A stretch of 44,612 nt of DNA from Corynebacterium sp. HMSC27B11 (GCF_001815985.1 NZ_KV823557.1:1-44612); one strand, 5' to 3'. Counted from the stretch's first letter, positions 10,676 to 21,599 are shown. Made by a program: numbers and translations. The notes: generated by a model not told the origin, from the sequence alone.

Positions 10676-10781
10676 AGCCGTTTTCGGACCACCGCAACCA
10701 GAGGCGGACGTCGCCCCCGTCTCTCTCGGCAGCCGTCAGGGTCGCCGTTTTTCTAGGACGTCGCCGCGCCGGCGTCCCGAA

Positions 10782-10797
10782 TGTTTCACGTGAAACA
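10782..10797. other. parS: parS centromere site (outlier)
   Basis: TGTTTCACGTGAAACA, an exact 16-bp palindromic ParB-binding site, in the intergenic region between the GH1 gene and the next gene. It is about 13 kb from the four sites around parAB and on the other side of oriC. The rest of the interval 10676-10890 shows no gene. Confidence 0.92.
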
Positions 10798-10890
10798 ATC
10801 CGCCCCCGCCTCTGCCAGAATGGAGGGAGAAGATACCGCCGGCTTGAAAAGCCCAGCCAGAACACGAAAGGCAAGGTGCAGGCGAACAGC

Positions 10891-11742
10891 ATGGCTCAGA
10901 ACGTCCTCCCAACCCCACAGGCGGAATTCGCAGCCCTCGGCTTCTACGGGGAACCACTGGATCAGATGATTCAGCGGTCCTTCGAGGAGCAGAACCAGGG
11001 GCTTGCGAACGCGCACGGCTACAAGATGATCTCCCCGTACATCGACCCCTCCGGGGCGCGGATGATCCGCTTCATGGGGGAGAACAACTCCACCGTCGCG
11101 GTCTCCCTCATGCACCCCGAGACCACGGCCGCGCGGGTGGGTCTGATCACCCCGACGGTCGCGCTCGTGGACGTGCTCAACACCGAAGGCGAGATCGCCG
11201 CGCGCTTAACCTGCGCCGTTGATGACTTCTTCTCCTACTCGACAATCTCCGGGCCAGAGGTAGTCAAGGAGGGCGAGATCGCCGCGAACGCCGACGAGGA
11301 CGGCATGATCCCGCTGGTGAACTTCTGCCTCACCGCAGCGCTGGGTGGCGGAAAGATGCACCTCTACCCCAGCGAGGCAGCCTGGCGACAGGCCCACCCG
11401 GAGCACGTCCGCGAGGATGGTGTCATCACGAAGCCACGGCTGATCTCTCCAGCTGCCCAGGCCTTCTTCGACGGCGAGACCGACGCGATTAACCCCTGGA
11501 ACCACGTGCGGATTACCGTCGCCGGGGTCCGGGGCGCGACCAATGAGCTCACCGGCAAGCAGTTCTTCGTCGTTCAGGACACCCCGAATGCCCGCGGCTT
11601 CGCGCTCACCGCCTGCCTGCCGGCAACCGAGGAGCTGAAGAAGCACATGCGGCCAGGCGTGGTCCTGGAGGGCCCGGCGGTTCTGATGGGGCACAACGCC
11701 ACGCTCGCGAACCCGGCGGTGTCCGCGCCAGAGGAAAACTAA
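10891..11742 (+). CDS. Hypothetical protein
   Basis: A 283-residue soluble protein that I do not recognise. It begins MAQNVLPTPQAEFAALGFYG and has a mixed alpha/beta composition without signal peptide, membrane segment, or obvious catalytic motif. Two acidic segments (AANADEDGM and FDGETDAINPWNH) and a Gly-rich LGGGKMHLYP turn stand out. The open frame continues upstream to 10504, but that part lies over the GH1 gene, the parS site and non-coding sequence; ATG 10891 is therefore preferred, with AAGG about 15 nt upstream and only a weak RBS. A GTG at 10876 is an alternative start. Convergent with the alpha/beta hydrolase gene, 98 nt away. Confidence 0.7.
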   Translation: MAQNVLPTPQAEFAALGFYGEPLDQMIQRSFEEQNQGLANAHGYKMISPYIDPSGARMIRFMGENNSTVAVSLMHPETTAARVGLITPTVALVDVLNTEGEIAARLTCAVDDFFSYSTISGPEVVKEGEIAANADEDGMIPLVNFCLTAALGGGKMHLYPSEAAWRQAHPEHVREDGVITKPRLISPAAQAFFDGETDAINPWNHVRITVAGVRGATNELTGKQFFVVQDTPNARGFALTACLPATEELKKHMRPGVVLEGPAVLMGHNATLANPAVSAPEEN

Positions 11743-11840
11743 GCGCCGATCGCGCTTGCTGGACTACGCATTGGGCGCGGCCTCGCGCACTGTCGCCTTG
11801 AGGGCGCCGGGCACTGACTAGGACCTTGAACCCGTCGGGG

Positions 11841-12896
11841 CTAGTCCTCGACCGTGGCGGCCCAGCGCTCGAAGCGGTCGGCCACGACCTGCGGCTGGCG
11901 CGCCCAACGGTTGTGGCCGAGCTGCTCCACCTCCGCGGGGTACTCCTCCACCGCAACACAGCCCTGCGGGAAGAGCAGCGCAAGATTCTTCGCGGAGTCG
12001 AGGGGGCAATCGTCGTCATTGGAAAAGCGCGTGAGCAGGACGTTTGTCTGCGTCTCCGCCATCGCCGCGACGTAGTCCATGTCCTGGCCGTGCAGGTTTT
12101 TAAAGCTATTGCGCTGCGCAAGTTTGGTCCACTCCAGGATGTGATTCCGCGCCTGCCGGCCATAGTTGGCGATATCCAGCAACCCCTCCGGCTGGTAGCC
12201 GCGAGCCAGCACGATCGCGCTCATCAGCAGGGAGCCGAGCTTGAGCTCGATGCGTGTGCGCCCGGTGAAGCCCCGGTAGTACGGGGTGCCGGTGCCAACC
12301 CCCATGTAGCCCAGCACGTTGAGCTCCTTGGCCTCCGGGCGGGCCAAGAACACCGCGGCCATCTGCCCACCCATCGAGTGGGTCAGCATGATCGTCGGGT
12401 ACTTCTCCCCCAGCTCCAAGCGGCGCTTGACCGCGCGGATGGTGCGCGGGAAATCGGAGCTGGCCAGATCGTGATAGCCCCAGTCCTGGGTGCGGCTGGC
12501 GGCGGCGGTGGACTCACCCTGGCCGTGCAGCTCGCCGATGGCGACGATCCAGCCGCGCGTCGCGAGTTCCTTGGCGATCGGCTCGTAATACCGGGCGCCG
12601 ACGCCGAAGCCCGGCCACAGGATGACCAGGGGTTTCTTCCCATCATGGCCGCTCTCCGCGGCGGTGCGGGGCTCGGCTGGCTCAGTGCTCGTGGCGGAGC
12701 TGCCGGGTTGGCTACCGGCCTGGGCACCAACCTCGGCGCCGACCGGAGTCGCAGCCGAGGCCGGGCTAGCTGGGTCTTCGATAGCCGCTAGCGGTGGGGT
12801 GAAGATGCGCACGGCCGTGGTGGTGCCGTCCGCCATCTGCACGTGCACCCACTGGCGGTGCACGTCATCGACGGAAACTTCGTTATTTTTGCTCAC
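11841..12896 (-). CDS. Alpha/beta hydrolase
   Basis: A 351-residue predicted alpha/beta-fold hydrolase. After a short beta-rich N-terminus and a low-complexity Pro/Ala/Ser stretch (about 38-85), the fold starts at KKPLVILWPGFGVGARYY. The nucleophile elbow is THSMGGQ (Ser174); the acid is probably Asp in NDDDCPLDSAKN and the base His in QLGHNRWARQ near 328. The family resembles the COG4757-type predicted hydrolases, with unknown substrate. GTG start. TATCAT at 12909-12904 lies 7 nt upstream and there is no Shine-Dalgarno, so the mRNA is probably leaderless. Last of the four genes set between gyrA and gyrB; a pair of inverted repeats lies upstream. Confidence 0.8.
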   Translation of the reverse strand: MSKNNEVSVDDVHRQWVHVQMADGTTTAVRIFTPPLAAIEDPASPASAATPVGAEVGAQAGSQPGSSATSTEPAEPRTAAESGHDGKKPLVILWPGFGVGARYYEPIAKELATRGWIVAIGELHGQGESTAAASRTQDWGYHDLASSDFPRTIRAVKRRLELGEKYPTIMLTHSMGGQMAAVFLARPEAKELNVLGYMGVGTGTPYYRGFTGRTRIELKLGSLLMSAIVLARGYQPEGLLDIANYGRQARNHILEWTKLAQRNSFKNLHGQDMDYVAAMAETQTNVLLTRFSNDDDCPLDSAKNLALLFPQGCVAVEEYPAEVEQLGHNRWARQPQVVADRFERWAATVED

Positions 12897-12909
12897 CCGT
12901 CACATGATA
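12897..12909 (-). promoter_or_regulatory. Leaderless promoter -10 for hydrolase gene
   Basis: TATCAT at 12909-12904 on the minus strand is followed by 7 nt and the GTG start at 12896. The spacing suggests transcription starts at the start codon. Confidence 0.4.
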
Positions 12910-13028
12910 TGTGTACCCCCGAACACATTTGCCTATATGAAGATAATGCTGTGGCCTGGTGCCTCGAGCTCTCGTTGGGTGCCCTCCACCCGGCAGAGAC
13001 TAAAGAAGAGCTTTCGGTCACGCTATAC

Positions 13029-13097
13029 ACCCAAGATTCGCCCAATAATCTTGGATACACCCCCACCGAACCCAAGATGAGGTCCCTTATCTTGGGT
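13029..13097. repeat. Twin inverted repeats CCAAGAT-N10-ATCTTGG
   Basis: Two copies of the same inverted repeat: ACCCAAGAT (13029-13037) with ATCTTGG (13048-13054), and ACCCAAGAT (13070-13078) with ATCTTGGGT (13089-13097). Both have exactly 10 nt between arms and the copies start 41 bp apart. They lie between gyrB and the hydrolase gene, about 120-190 bp upstream of the hydrolase start. They could be a two-site operator for a dimeric regulator or tandem RNA hairpins after gyrB; neither hairpin has a T tract. Confidence 0.65.
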
Positions 13098-13189
13098 CGC
13101 GAGCTGGCACCGGACTCCTGACCGAGCCCAGCCTGTCCGGCGCCAGCCCCCACGCCGGCGCCGACCGCCCCCAGACCGGAACCCGGACG

Positions 13190-15292
<2,103 letters not shown>

Positions 15293-15374
15293 TTAACTCC
15301 ACCAGTCTACCGGCTTTTCCTGCGAAAATACAGTTTCCGGCAGCCTGGGCGAGCTGCGGGTCACGCCGTGGCAC

Positions 15375-16031
15375 TCAGCCGTAATCATCGCGTTTGCCCC
15401 GCCCTTGGACGCGGAGGCGGCCGGTCTGTCGCGGCCCGTAGTCCGGGTTGTGAATCTTGAGTTCGACGACGACGTCCGGCCCCAACTCCTGGGCGATTTT
15501 CGACAGGATGGTCGCCTGGATAAGGCGAAGTTGGGTCGCCCAGGGTGTGGAGTCGCTCTGGACGTGGAGGAACTTGTTTTTCTCGTCGAATTTCACCGGC
15601 CGGGTGTGTGCGGCGATCGTGGGGCCGACGAGGTGTTCCCAGTCCTGCATGAGGCGGCGCACACCGACGTTTTCCTCCCAACCCTGGCGCCGGATTTCGC
15701 GGCTGAGTAGGGCGGAGAAGCTGCCGGGGTCGCGGTAGCTGCGGTCGGCCCGGCCGTCCATGCGGGTTTTGATGCGCTGGACGCCGGAGCTGGTTCGCGC
15801 ACTGCTGCCGGTGCTGCCGGAGTCTGTGGCGGGTTCCGCGAGCGTGCCCCGGCGGCCCCGGTTCCAGCCGTTCCTGCGAGCCATGCGGGGAAGATCGGCG
15901 TTCTTGCCGGTCGCGGGCTTGCCGCCGGCTTTTTTGATGGCTTCCAGAGCTTGGGCGACGGGGTCGAGGAACTGCTCCTCGCGGTTGGAATTCTCACGCG
16001 ACTGCTGCTCGCGTGGCTGGTGTTCCGTCAC
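15375..16031 (-). CDS. dciA: DUF721 protein, DciA-type helicase loader factor
   Basis: A 218-residue DUF721 protein between recF and gyrB, the standard position of DciA in actinobacteria. DciA proteins interact with the replicative helicase DnaB and promote its loading. The N-terminal 100 residues are low-complexity and polar, with the short AQALEAIKKA helix that is conserved in the actinobacterial group. The DUF721 domain (about 100-205) includes SALLSREIRRQGWEENVGV, the tryptophan in QDWEHLVGPTIAAHT, and the strand LHVQSDSTPWATQLR. GTG start overlapping the recF stop by 4 nt (GTGA), so it is translationally coupled. Confidence 0.88.
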   Translation of the reverse strand: MTEHQPREQQSRENSNREEQFLDPVAQALEAIKKAGGKPATGKNADLPRMARRNGWNRGRRGTLAEPATDSGSTGSSARTSSGVQRIKTRMDGRADRSYRDPGSFSALLSREIRRQGWEENVGVRRLMQDWEHLVGPTIAAHTRPVKFDEKNKFLHVQSDSTPWATQLRLIQATILSKIAQELGPDVVVELKIHNPDYGPRQTGRLRVQGRGKRDDYG

Positions 16032-17431
16032 GCCTGCTCACCGCCGGTGGAGGCCGCCGACCCCGGTTCCTCCGACTGCCCCGGGTTTTCGCCGGGATCG
16101 CCTGCCTGGTCTGACTCCTCGGCTACGTGCTCCTCGGCCTGTTTGGTGGGCTGCCCCTCGGCCTGCTCCGGGACGCTATCGCGGGGGATGGTCTCGTCGA
16201 TCACGGAGATCCGCCGCTGCTGGCCCTCCTCGGTGACATGCACCGCGCGAACATCATGGAACGTGGCGATATCCCGCAGCTCAGCGGGAATATCTTCACC
16301 CACGGCCGCGGTGATGAGCACCTGCTCGGCTTCGGTGAGCAGCCCGACGAGCTGTTGACGTCGGGAGGAATCCAACTCCGCGAAAACGTCATCCAAAATG
16401 ACCACCGGTTCCACGCCATCCTCGCGCTGCATGAAGAACGCGCCGAGCCTCAGCGCCAGGGCGAAGGACCAGGATTCCCCGTGAGAGGCAAAACCCTTGG
16501 CGGGCTGGGTGCCCAGCATGAGCACGAGGTCGTCGCGGTGCGGGCCGATCAGCGTGGTTCCGCGGTCCACCTCCTGGATGCGCTTCCGGGCGTAGGCCTG
16601 CAGCAACGTGGCCTCCGCGACCTCCGGGGAGAGCAGCGCCAGCTCGGCAGCCGGGTCGCGTTCGAGCTCCGCCTCACCCAGCAGCACACCCACCTGGGCC
16701 AGGTCCGCGTCCACGGTCGAGGTGTACGCCATGTGCGCGGGCCGGGACTCCGGGGCGAGCCTGGCGTAGGTCTGCGCGACATGTGGTGCGAGGTCGTGAA
16801 CGATCTGCACCCGGGCGGACATGATTTGCCCGCCTAACGCGGCCAGCTGGGCATCCCACACGTCCAGGGTGGCAAGTGCTGATAGGCGCTCCGTGTCGTT
16901 CTCGGGGGCGATGCGCAGCGCGTAGGCGTTATTGCGCAGCAGAGCGTTGCGCTGGCGCAGGGACTTATCGTAATCCGCCTTCACCGCCGCCAGCCGCGGG
17001 TAGCGGGCGACCATGATTTCGTCGAGGAACTTGCGGCGCTGCTCTGGTTCGCCGCGCACCAGGGCGAGGTCCTCCGGGGAGAACAGCGTGGTGCGGACGA
17101 TGCCCAGCAGCTCGCTGGTGGTGGCCAGCTGAGTGCGGTTGATGTGGGCGCGGTTGGATCCGTGGCCGCGAATTGCGATGTGGGCGGTGAGCTCGCGATT
17201 GTGGTTCACCGCCGTGGCGGAAACCCGGGCGATCTGCTGGCTCTCCCGGACCAGCGCGGAATCGGTGTTCACCCGGTGGGAGCCCAGGTGGGCCAGGTAG
17301 CCCAGGGCCTCGACGATGTTGGTCTTGCCGTGCCCGTTGGGCCCGGAGAACACCGTGACACCCGGGTCCAGCTGCAGCGAGAGTTCCCGCCACGACCGGA
17401 AGTCGTGGAGTTCTAGGCTGCGGACAAACAT
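16028..17431 (-). CDS. recF: DNA replication/repair protein RecF
   Basis: A 467-residue SMC-like ATPase that helps load RecA at gaps and forks. Walker A is GPNGHGKTN (residues 30-38), the ABC signature-like region is SHGESWSFALALR and Walker B is VVILDDVFAELD. The protein is longer than the usual 360-400 residues: after the conserved core a C-terminal tail of about 70 residues (from VIDETIPRDSVPEQAE) is acidic and rich in Glu, Gln, Gly and Pro, and looks disordered. 33 nt downstream of dnaN and overlapping dciA by 4 nt, in the dnaN-recF-dciA-gyrB run. Confidence 0.96.
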   Translation of the reverse strand: MFVRSLELHDFRSWRELSLQLDPGVTVFSGPNGHGKTNIVEALGYLAHLGSHRVNTDSALVRESQQIARVSATAVNHNRELTAHIAIRGHGSNRAHINRTQLATTSELLGIVRTTLFSPEDLALVRGEPEQRRKFLDEIMVARYPRLAAVKADYDKSLRQRNALLRNNAYALRIAPENDTERLSALATLDVWDAQLAALGGQIMSARVQIVHDLAPHVAQTYARLAPESRPAHMAYTSTVDADLAQVGVLLGEAELERDPAAELALLSPEVAEATLLQAYARKRIQEVDRGTTLIGPHRDDLVLMLGTQPAKGFASHGESWSFALALRLGAFFMQREDGVEPVVILDDVFAELDSSRRQQLVGLLTEAEQVLITAAVGEDIPAELRDIATFHDVRAVHVTEEGQQRRISVIDETIPRDSVPEQAEGQPTKQAEEHVAEESDQAGDPGENPGQSEEPGSAASTGGEQA

Positions 17432-17464
17432 GTTTCCACTCTATGCCGAGGGTTCGCGCGGGCT

Positions 17465-18649
17465 TTAGCCCGGCAGGCGCACCGGCATGAGCAGGTACTT
17501 GAAGTTGGTCTCCGGATCCGGGAAGGTGCCGTCCTCCTCGGCCTCCGGCAGCTCGGCCGGGGCAGGGATGAGGATCGCGGGGCGGGAGGGCTGGGTGAAT
17601 CCGAAGACCACGCGCTCGGTGTGGATCGCGCTCAGACCGTCCTTGAGGTACGCCGGGTTGAAGGCGATGGTCAGCGGCTCGCCGTGGTAGGCGCAGTTCA
17701 GGACTTCCTCAGCCTGACCAACATCGGAGCCGCCGGCGGACAGCGTCAGCGTGGACTCCTCGAAGTGCATCCGGATCTGGGAATTACGCTCCGCGACCAG
17801 GGAGACACGACGGATCGCATCCTGCAGCGGGGCGATCTCCACGGAGGCCATCGCGTTGTGGCGGGCCGGCAGCAGCGGGCGGAACTTCGGGAAGTCCGCA
17901 TCCAGCAGGCGGGTGGTGGTCCTACGGGCGTCAGTGACGATGCCGAGCAGGCCGTCCGCACCGATGTCCTCCCCCGAACCAATGGCGATCTCGATCGGGT
18001 CGTTGAGGCTGTGATCCAGGGTGCGGGCAGTATCCGCCAGCGTGCGGGCCGGGATCAGCAGCTCAGCGGTGGCATCAGCCGCAGCCGGGTTCCACTGGAA
18101 GCTACGAACAGCCAGGCGGAAACGGTCGGTTGCTGCAAGAACCACATTTTCGCCCTCGATCTCCATGCGGATACCGGTGAGCATCGGGAGGGTGTCATCC
18201 TTACCCGCGGCGATGGCGACCTGGCTGATGGCCTCGGTGAAGAGATTCGGGTCGATGGTGCCGGTCACGGCCGGCATGTCCGGCAGGACTGGGTAATCCT
18301 CGATGGTCATCGCGGGAAGTTCGAAGCGAGAGCTGCTGCTGCGAACCAGGACCGTGGAGCCGGAGTACTCCATGGTGATTTCCTTACCCGGAAGTGCGCC
18401 GACGATGTCGGATGCCAACTTACCGGCCACGAGGATGCGGCCTGGCTCGTCAACATTGGCATTCACACGCACGCGGGTGGAGACTTCCCGGTCGAAGCCC
18501 GACAGCTCCAGGCCATCGTCATCCGCGAGGATCATCACGCCACGCAGGATCGGCTGGGTTGGCTTCGTGGGCAGCGCACGGGCGACCCATGCCAGTGCAG
18601 ATGCGAAATCATCCTTCGCAACCGAGAAACTCACATTTTCTTGCTCCAT
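17465..18649 (-). CDS. dnaN: DNA polymerase III beta sliding clamp
   Basis: A 394-residue beta clamp that tethers the replicative polymerase to DNA as a ring-shaped dimer. The three-fold repeated clamp fold is seen, with the N-terminal FSVAKDDFASALAWVARALP, central PMLTGIRMEIEG and the C-terminal segment ending YLLMPVRLPG that forms the partner-binding pocket. ATG start with GGAGG about 11 nt upstream. Separated from dnaA by the oriC region; first gene of the dnaN-recF-dciA-gyrB run. Confidence 0.98.
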   Translation of the reverse strand: MEQENVSFSVAKDDFASALAWVARALPTKPTQPILRGVMILADDDGLELSGFDREVSTRVRVNANVDEPGRILVAGKLASDIVGALPGKEITMEYSGSTVLVRSSSSRFELPAMTIEDYPVLPDMPAVTGTIDPNLFTEAISQVAIAAGKDDTLPMLTGIRMEIEGENVVLAATDRFRLAVRSFQWNPAAADATAELLIPARTLADTARTLDHSLNDPIEIAIGSGEDIGADGLLGIVTDARRTTTRLLDADFPKFRPLLPARHNAMASVEIAPLQDAIRRVSLVAERNSQIRMHFEESTLTLSAGGSDVGQAEEVLNCAYHGEPLTIAFNPAYLKDGLSAIHTERVVFGFTQPSRPAILIPAPAELPEAEEDGTFPDPETNFKYLLMPVRLPG

Positions 18650-19481
18650 GCTGAGCTGTCCCTCCGGTCAACGTTCATCGCCTTGAACGTGCTTCAAAAC
18701 TTTGTCTTTTTCTTCGAGTCTCAAGACTAGCCGACGCACCGGACACGGCCGAAGAAAGTTCCCTTTGCTTGTTATTCGCTCCCCTTCGAGGCTTGGCACG
18801 GCTTCGCCGGGCAGACCGGGACTATGCACACCACCAATTTCTTCTCTCTTTGCCAATTGGGAAGTTCAGCAGTGTTAGTAGGGGGTGTGAAAACTGTGGA
18901 AAACATGTCATTTACCCACGCCGGGGGCCGAATCGGGGTGTGGGGTTCGGGTGGACGACTCTGTGGATAACTGTGCCCAATTGTGGATAACTTTTGTCAT
19001 TCGCGAGTTATCCACAGTCCATCCACCTGCGGTTTCCCAAGATCTGGGTAGTTATCCACAGAAACCCCAGGTCACGAGCTTCAACCTTGAACCTCAACTT
19101 GATCCACCCGGAAACACAAACTTGTAATTACGCTTGTGGAAAACCCTGTGGACATGTGGATAACTCCCGAAAATCATGGTCAAGGACCTATTTTTATCCA
19201 CATTCCGGGTGAGTTATCCACCGAATGCTGTGGATAACTGTGCACAACTGTGGACGAGAATCCCCCGAGCCCCCGGCCTTACCCCCAAGAATTTGCGTTT
19301 CCGCCCCCCAAGCACAACGCGGTGTGCCAGCCGCAAAAATCCAAGAATCCGGCTCCCCCGCCCCGCGCGGACGTCCCAAAATTGAAGGCCCCACCCCAAG
19401 AACCGCCCGCAGTAACCCCGACGGGCGCGTTAACGTCCCGAAACCTGCGGAACTCCCCGAAGAAAGCTCGAGAAAGAAGGA
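18650..19481. other. oriC: Chromosomal replication origin (oriC)
   Basis: The 832-nt interval between dnaA and dnaN holds seven exact DnaA boxes (TTATCCACA or complement): 18962-18970(-), 18982-18990(-), 19008-19016(+), 19052-19060(+), 19155-19163(-), 19194-19202(+), 19229-19237(-), plus a one-mismatch box at 19214-19222(+). The boxes span about 280 bp. Locally AT-richer stretches lie near 18835-18910 and 19100-19200 and could be unwinding regions. No coding frame of merit is present; 19260-19481 is C- and A-rich and holds no boxes. The position is the usual actinobacterial oriC. Confidence 0.93.
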
Positions 19482-21167
19482 CTAACCCCGCGCCGCGGCC
19501 TTCGCGCGCTGCGTCAGCTCCTGGACCTCGTTAAAGGTGACCCGATCCTCGGTGAGCTGCTCCCGAATGCGCCGCTCCGCGTGCATGACCGTCGTGTGGT
19601 CGCGGCCGCCAAAGGCCTGCCCCAATTTCGGCAGCGAAAGATCCGTCAGCTCACGGCACAGATACATCGCGATCTGGCGCGCCTGCACGAAACGCTTCGT
19701 GCGCCCCTTCCCCACCAGCTCATCGACGGTCAGGTCGAAGTAAGAGGAGACCACGTCGATGATGACCTGCGGGGTCATCTGCACATCGTCGACCGGCATG
19801 ATGTCCCGCAGCGCGATCTCCGCCGCCTGCTTCGTGATCGGCTCCTTGCCCAGGGAGCAATAGGCCGTCACGCGGATCAGCGCGCCCTCCAACTCGCGGA
19901 TGGAGGTCTCGTACCGGCTCGCGATCAGCTCGAGCACGTCCTCCGGCAGCGTGGTGCCCTCCGCGGCCGCCTTGCGGGACAGAATCGCCATGCGGGTTTC
20001 CAGGTCGGGGGTTTGCACGTCCGTAATCAACCCGCCTTCGAAACGAGTGCGCAGGCGGTCCTCGAGGGTGGTCAGCTGGCGTGGTGGACGGTCGGAGGAA
20101 AGCACGATCTGCTTATTCGCCTGGTGTAGCGCGTTGAAGGTGTGGAAGAACTCCTCCTGTGTGGACTCCTTGCCCTGCAGGAATTGGATATCGTCCACGA
20201 TCAGCATGTCGAGGTTGCGGTATTCGCGCTTGAACTCCTCGCGCCGGTCGTTGGCGATGGAGTTAATGAAGTCGTTGGTTAGCTCTTCGCTAGAGACGTA
20301 GCGCACGCGCATATCGGGCTGCAGCTCCTTGGCATAGTGGCCGATGGCGTGCAGCAGGTGGGTTTTGCCGAGGCCAGATTCGCCCCAGATGAACAGCGGA
20401 TTATAGGCGCGAGCTGGGGCTTCGGCGACGGCGCGACAGGCGGCGTGCGCGAACTGGTTGGAGCCGCCGATGACGAAGCTTTCGAAGGTGTACTTCTTGT
20501 TCAGCAGGGTGTCGGAGTCCCGGTCGCCCTCGTCCGTGTCTGCGGTTGGGGACGACGGAGCCTCGGCTGGCACGAAGCCCTCGTTGCGGGATTCTGGCTG
20601 GTTGGAGCCCTGGTGCTGCTGGGCCAGGCGCTCGGCGGCGAGGATGCGGGTGCGCTCGTCCTGCTCCGGGTTGTGCTGTGGGGTTTCTACTGGTGCAGAG
20701 GGCTGGAGTGGCGCCGTGGATTGTGTTGCTCGGGCCTCTGTTGCTGGCGCCGAGTGAGCAGCTGGGGTGGATGGTGCCGGGGTGTGGGCTGCGGTGTCGG
20801 CGGCTGGGGCCTGTTGTTCGGCAGCGTTACCTGCGGTGTTGGCGCTGGCCGGCGGGGTTGCGTCCTCCGGCTCGGCTTCCCGGATGGAGAGGCTGAGGGT
20901 GACTGGAGATTGCAGGATATCCCCGAGGACCCTTTCGATCGGCTCGGCGAGTGCGCCTTCCACGACCCCCTTGGACCACTCGTTTGGTGTGGTCATCACG
21001 GCGATCCCGTTGATGAAGAGGACGGGCTGGATCTGCCGCAGCACGCTGCGGGAGGAGGCGGAGAGCGGCGGGAACTGGGTGCCATCGCCCTCGATCCACG
21101 CGTCGACGAGGCCGTGCCAGATGGTGGCGAATTTTGTGGGATCCGCGGGATCTGGGGCGTGAGTCAT
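19482..21167 (-). CDS. dnaA: Chromosomal replication initiator DnaA
   Basis: A 561-residue DnaA that binds the oriC boxes, unwinds the origin and recruits helicase. Domain I is about 1-95; domain II is an unusually long Ala/Pro/Gln/Thr-rich linker (about 100-220). Domain III is the AAA+ ATPase with Walker [12 protein letters not shown] (near 260), Walker [14 protein letters not shown], and arginine finger region [10 protein letters not shown]. Domain IV ends with the DNA-binding signature [18 protein letters not shown] start at 21167 with a weak RBS (AAAAGG). DnaA boxes lie both downstream (oriC) and in the upstream region, so autoregulation is likely. Confidence 0.98.
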   Translation of the reverse strand: MTHAPDPADPTKFATIWHGLVDAWIEGDGTQFPPLSASSRSVLRQIQPVLFINGIAVMTTPNEWSKGVVEGALAEPIERVLGDILQSPVTLSLSIREAEPEDATPPASANTAGNAAEQQAPAADTAAHTPAPSTPAAHSAPATEARATQSTAPLQPSAPVETPQHNPEQDERTRILAAERLAQQHQGSNQPESRNEGFVPAEAPSSPTADTDEGDRDSDTLLNKKYTFESFVIGGSNQFAHAACRAVAEAPARAYNPLFIWGESGLGKTHLLHAIGHYAKELQPDMRVRYVSSEELTNDFINSIANDRREEFKREYRNLDMLIVDDIQFLQGKESTQEEFFHTFNALHQANKQIVLSSDRPPRQLTTLEDRLRTRFEGGLITDVQTPDLETRMAILSRKAAAEGTTLPEDVLELIASRYETSIRELEGALIRVTAYCSLGKEPITKQAAEIALRDIMPVDDVQMTPQVIIDVVSSYFDLTVDELVGKGRTKRFVQARQIAMYLCRELTDLSLPKLGQAFGGRDHTTVMHAERRIREQLTEDRVTFNEVQELTQRAKAAARG

Positions 21168-21231
21168 GCGCGAGCCTTTTTCTTCTCTTCTTGGGGGCGG
21201 GGGTAACCGTTAAGGACATTTCAATTTACAC

Positions 21232-21252
21232 GTGAGTTCACAATGAACTCAC
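21232..21252. promoter_or_regulatory. Perfect 9-3-9 inverted repeat before dnaA
   Basis: GTGAGTTCA (21232-21240) and TGAACTCAC (21244-21252) are perfect inverted arms separated by CAA. The centre is about 75 nt upstream of the dnaA ATG. It could be a repressor operator over the dnaA promoter or a hairpin in the dnaA leader. It is unrelated to the DnaA box sequence. Confidence 0.6.
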
Positions 21253-21302
21253 ATTTTTGCCCACAGCCGGATTTGGCGTGTGTTCTGGGCTTCCACAGAG
21301 CT

Positions 21303-21499
21303 GTCCACACCTGTGGATAACTTGTCCATTGAGTTGTCCCCAATTTACCCCGCTCCTGTGGACAACTTCTAATTTTCAAGGAAAACGCCGTTGACCTGCG
21401 CAAACAAACCCTAAACTAGTGCTTTAAGCTTCGGGGGTGGCGAAGTTATCCACAAGCTGTGTGGATTGACATTCCACTGTGTGTGATGATCAATCCACA
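21303..21499. promoter_or_regulatory. DnaA boxes in the dnaA-rpmH intergenic region
   Basis: Exact DnaA boxes lie at 21312-21320(-) and 21446-21454(+), with a one-mismatch box TGTGGACAA at 21357-21365(-). In addition TGTGGATTGA (21460-21469) and TCAATCCACA (21490-21499) form a perfect 10-bp inverted repeat, 20 nt apart, made of box-like halves. These sites are between the dnaA and rpmH promoters and suggest that DnaA regulates its own gene and perhaps rpmH, or that this region is part of a bipartite origin. Confidence 0.7.
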
Positions 21500-21542
21500 A
21501 AAGCGCAGCATTGCGCGGAGTTTTCCACGCGCCGCGATTTAA

Positions 21543-21599
21543 ATGACACGCCTGTCATCCTGCGAAGATTTGGTTTTCGGCTCCCCCGCTGAGTATTCT
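21543..21599 (+). promoter_or_regulatory. rpmH promoter with inverted repeat
   Basis: TTGGTT (21570-21575) and TATTCT (21594-21599) are separated by 18 nt and match a housekeeping promoter facing rpmH, giving a leader of about 230 nt. Just upstream is a perfect 6-4-6 inverted repeat, ATGACA (21543-21548) with TGTCAT (21553-21558), placed as an operator or activator site. Confidence 0.5.

Noticed and set aside
12843..13121. 92-codon plus-strand frame over the region between the hydrolase and gyrB
   Set aside because: Begins inside the hydrolase gene and reads through both inverted repeats; no RBS or domain.
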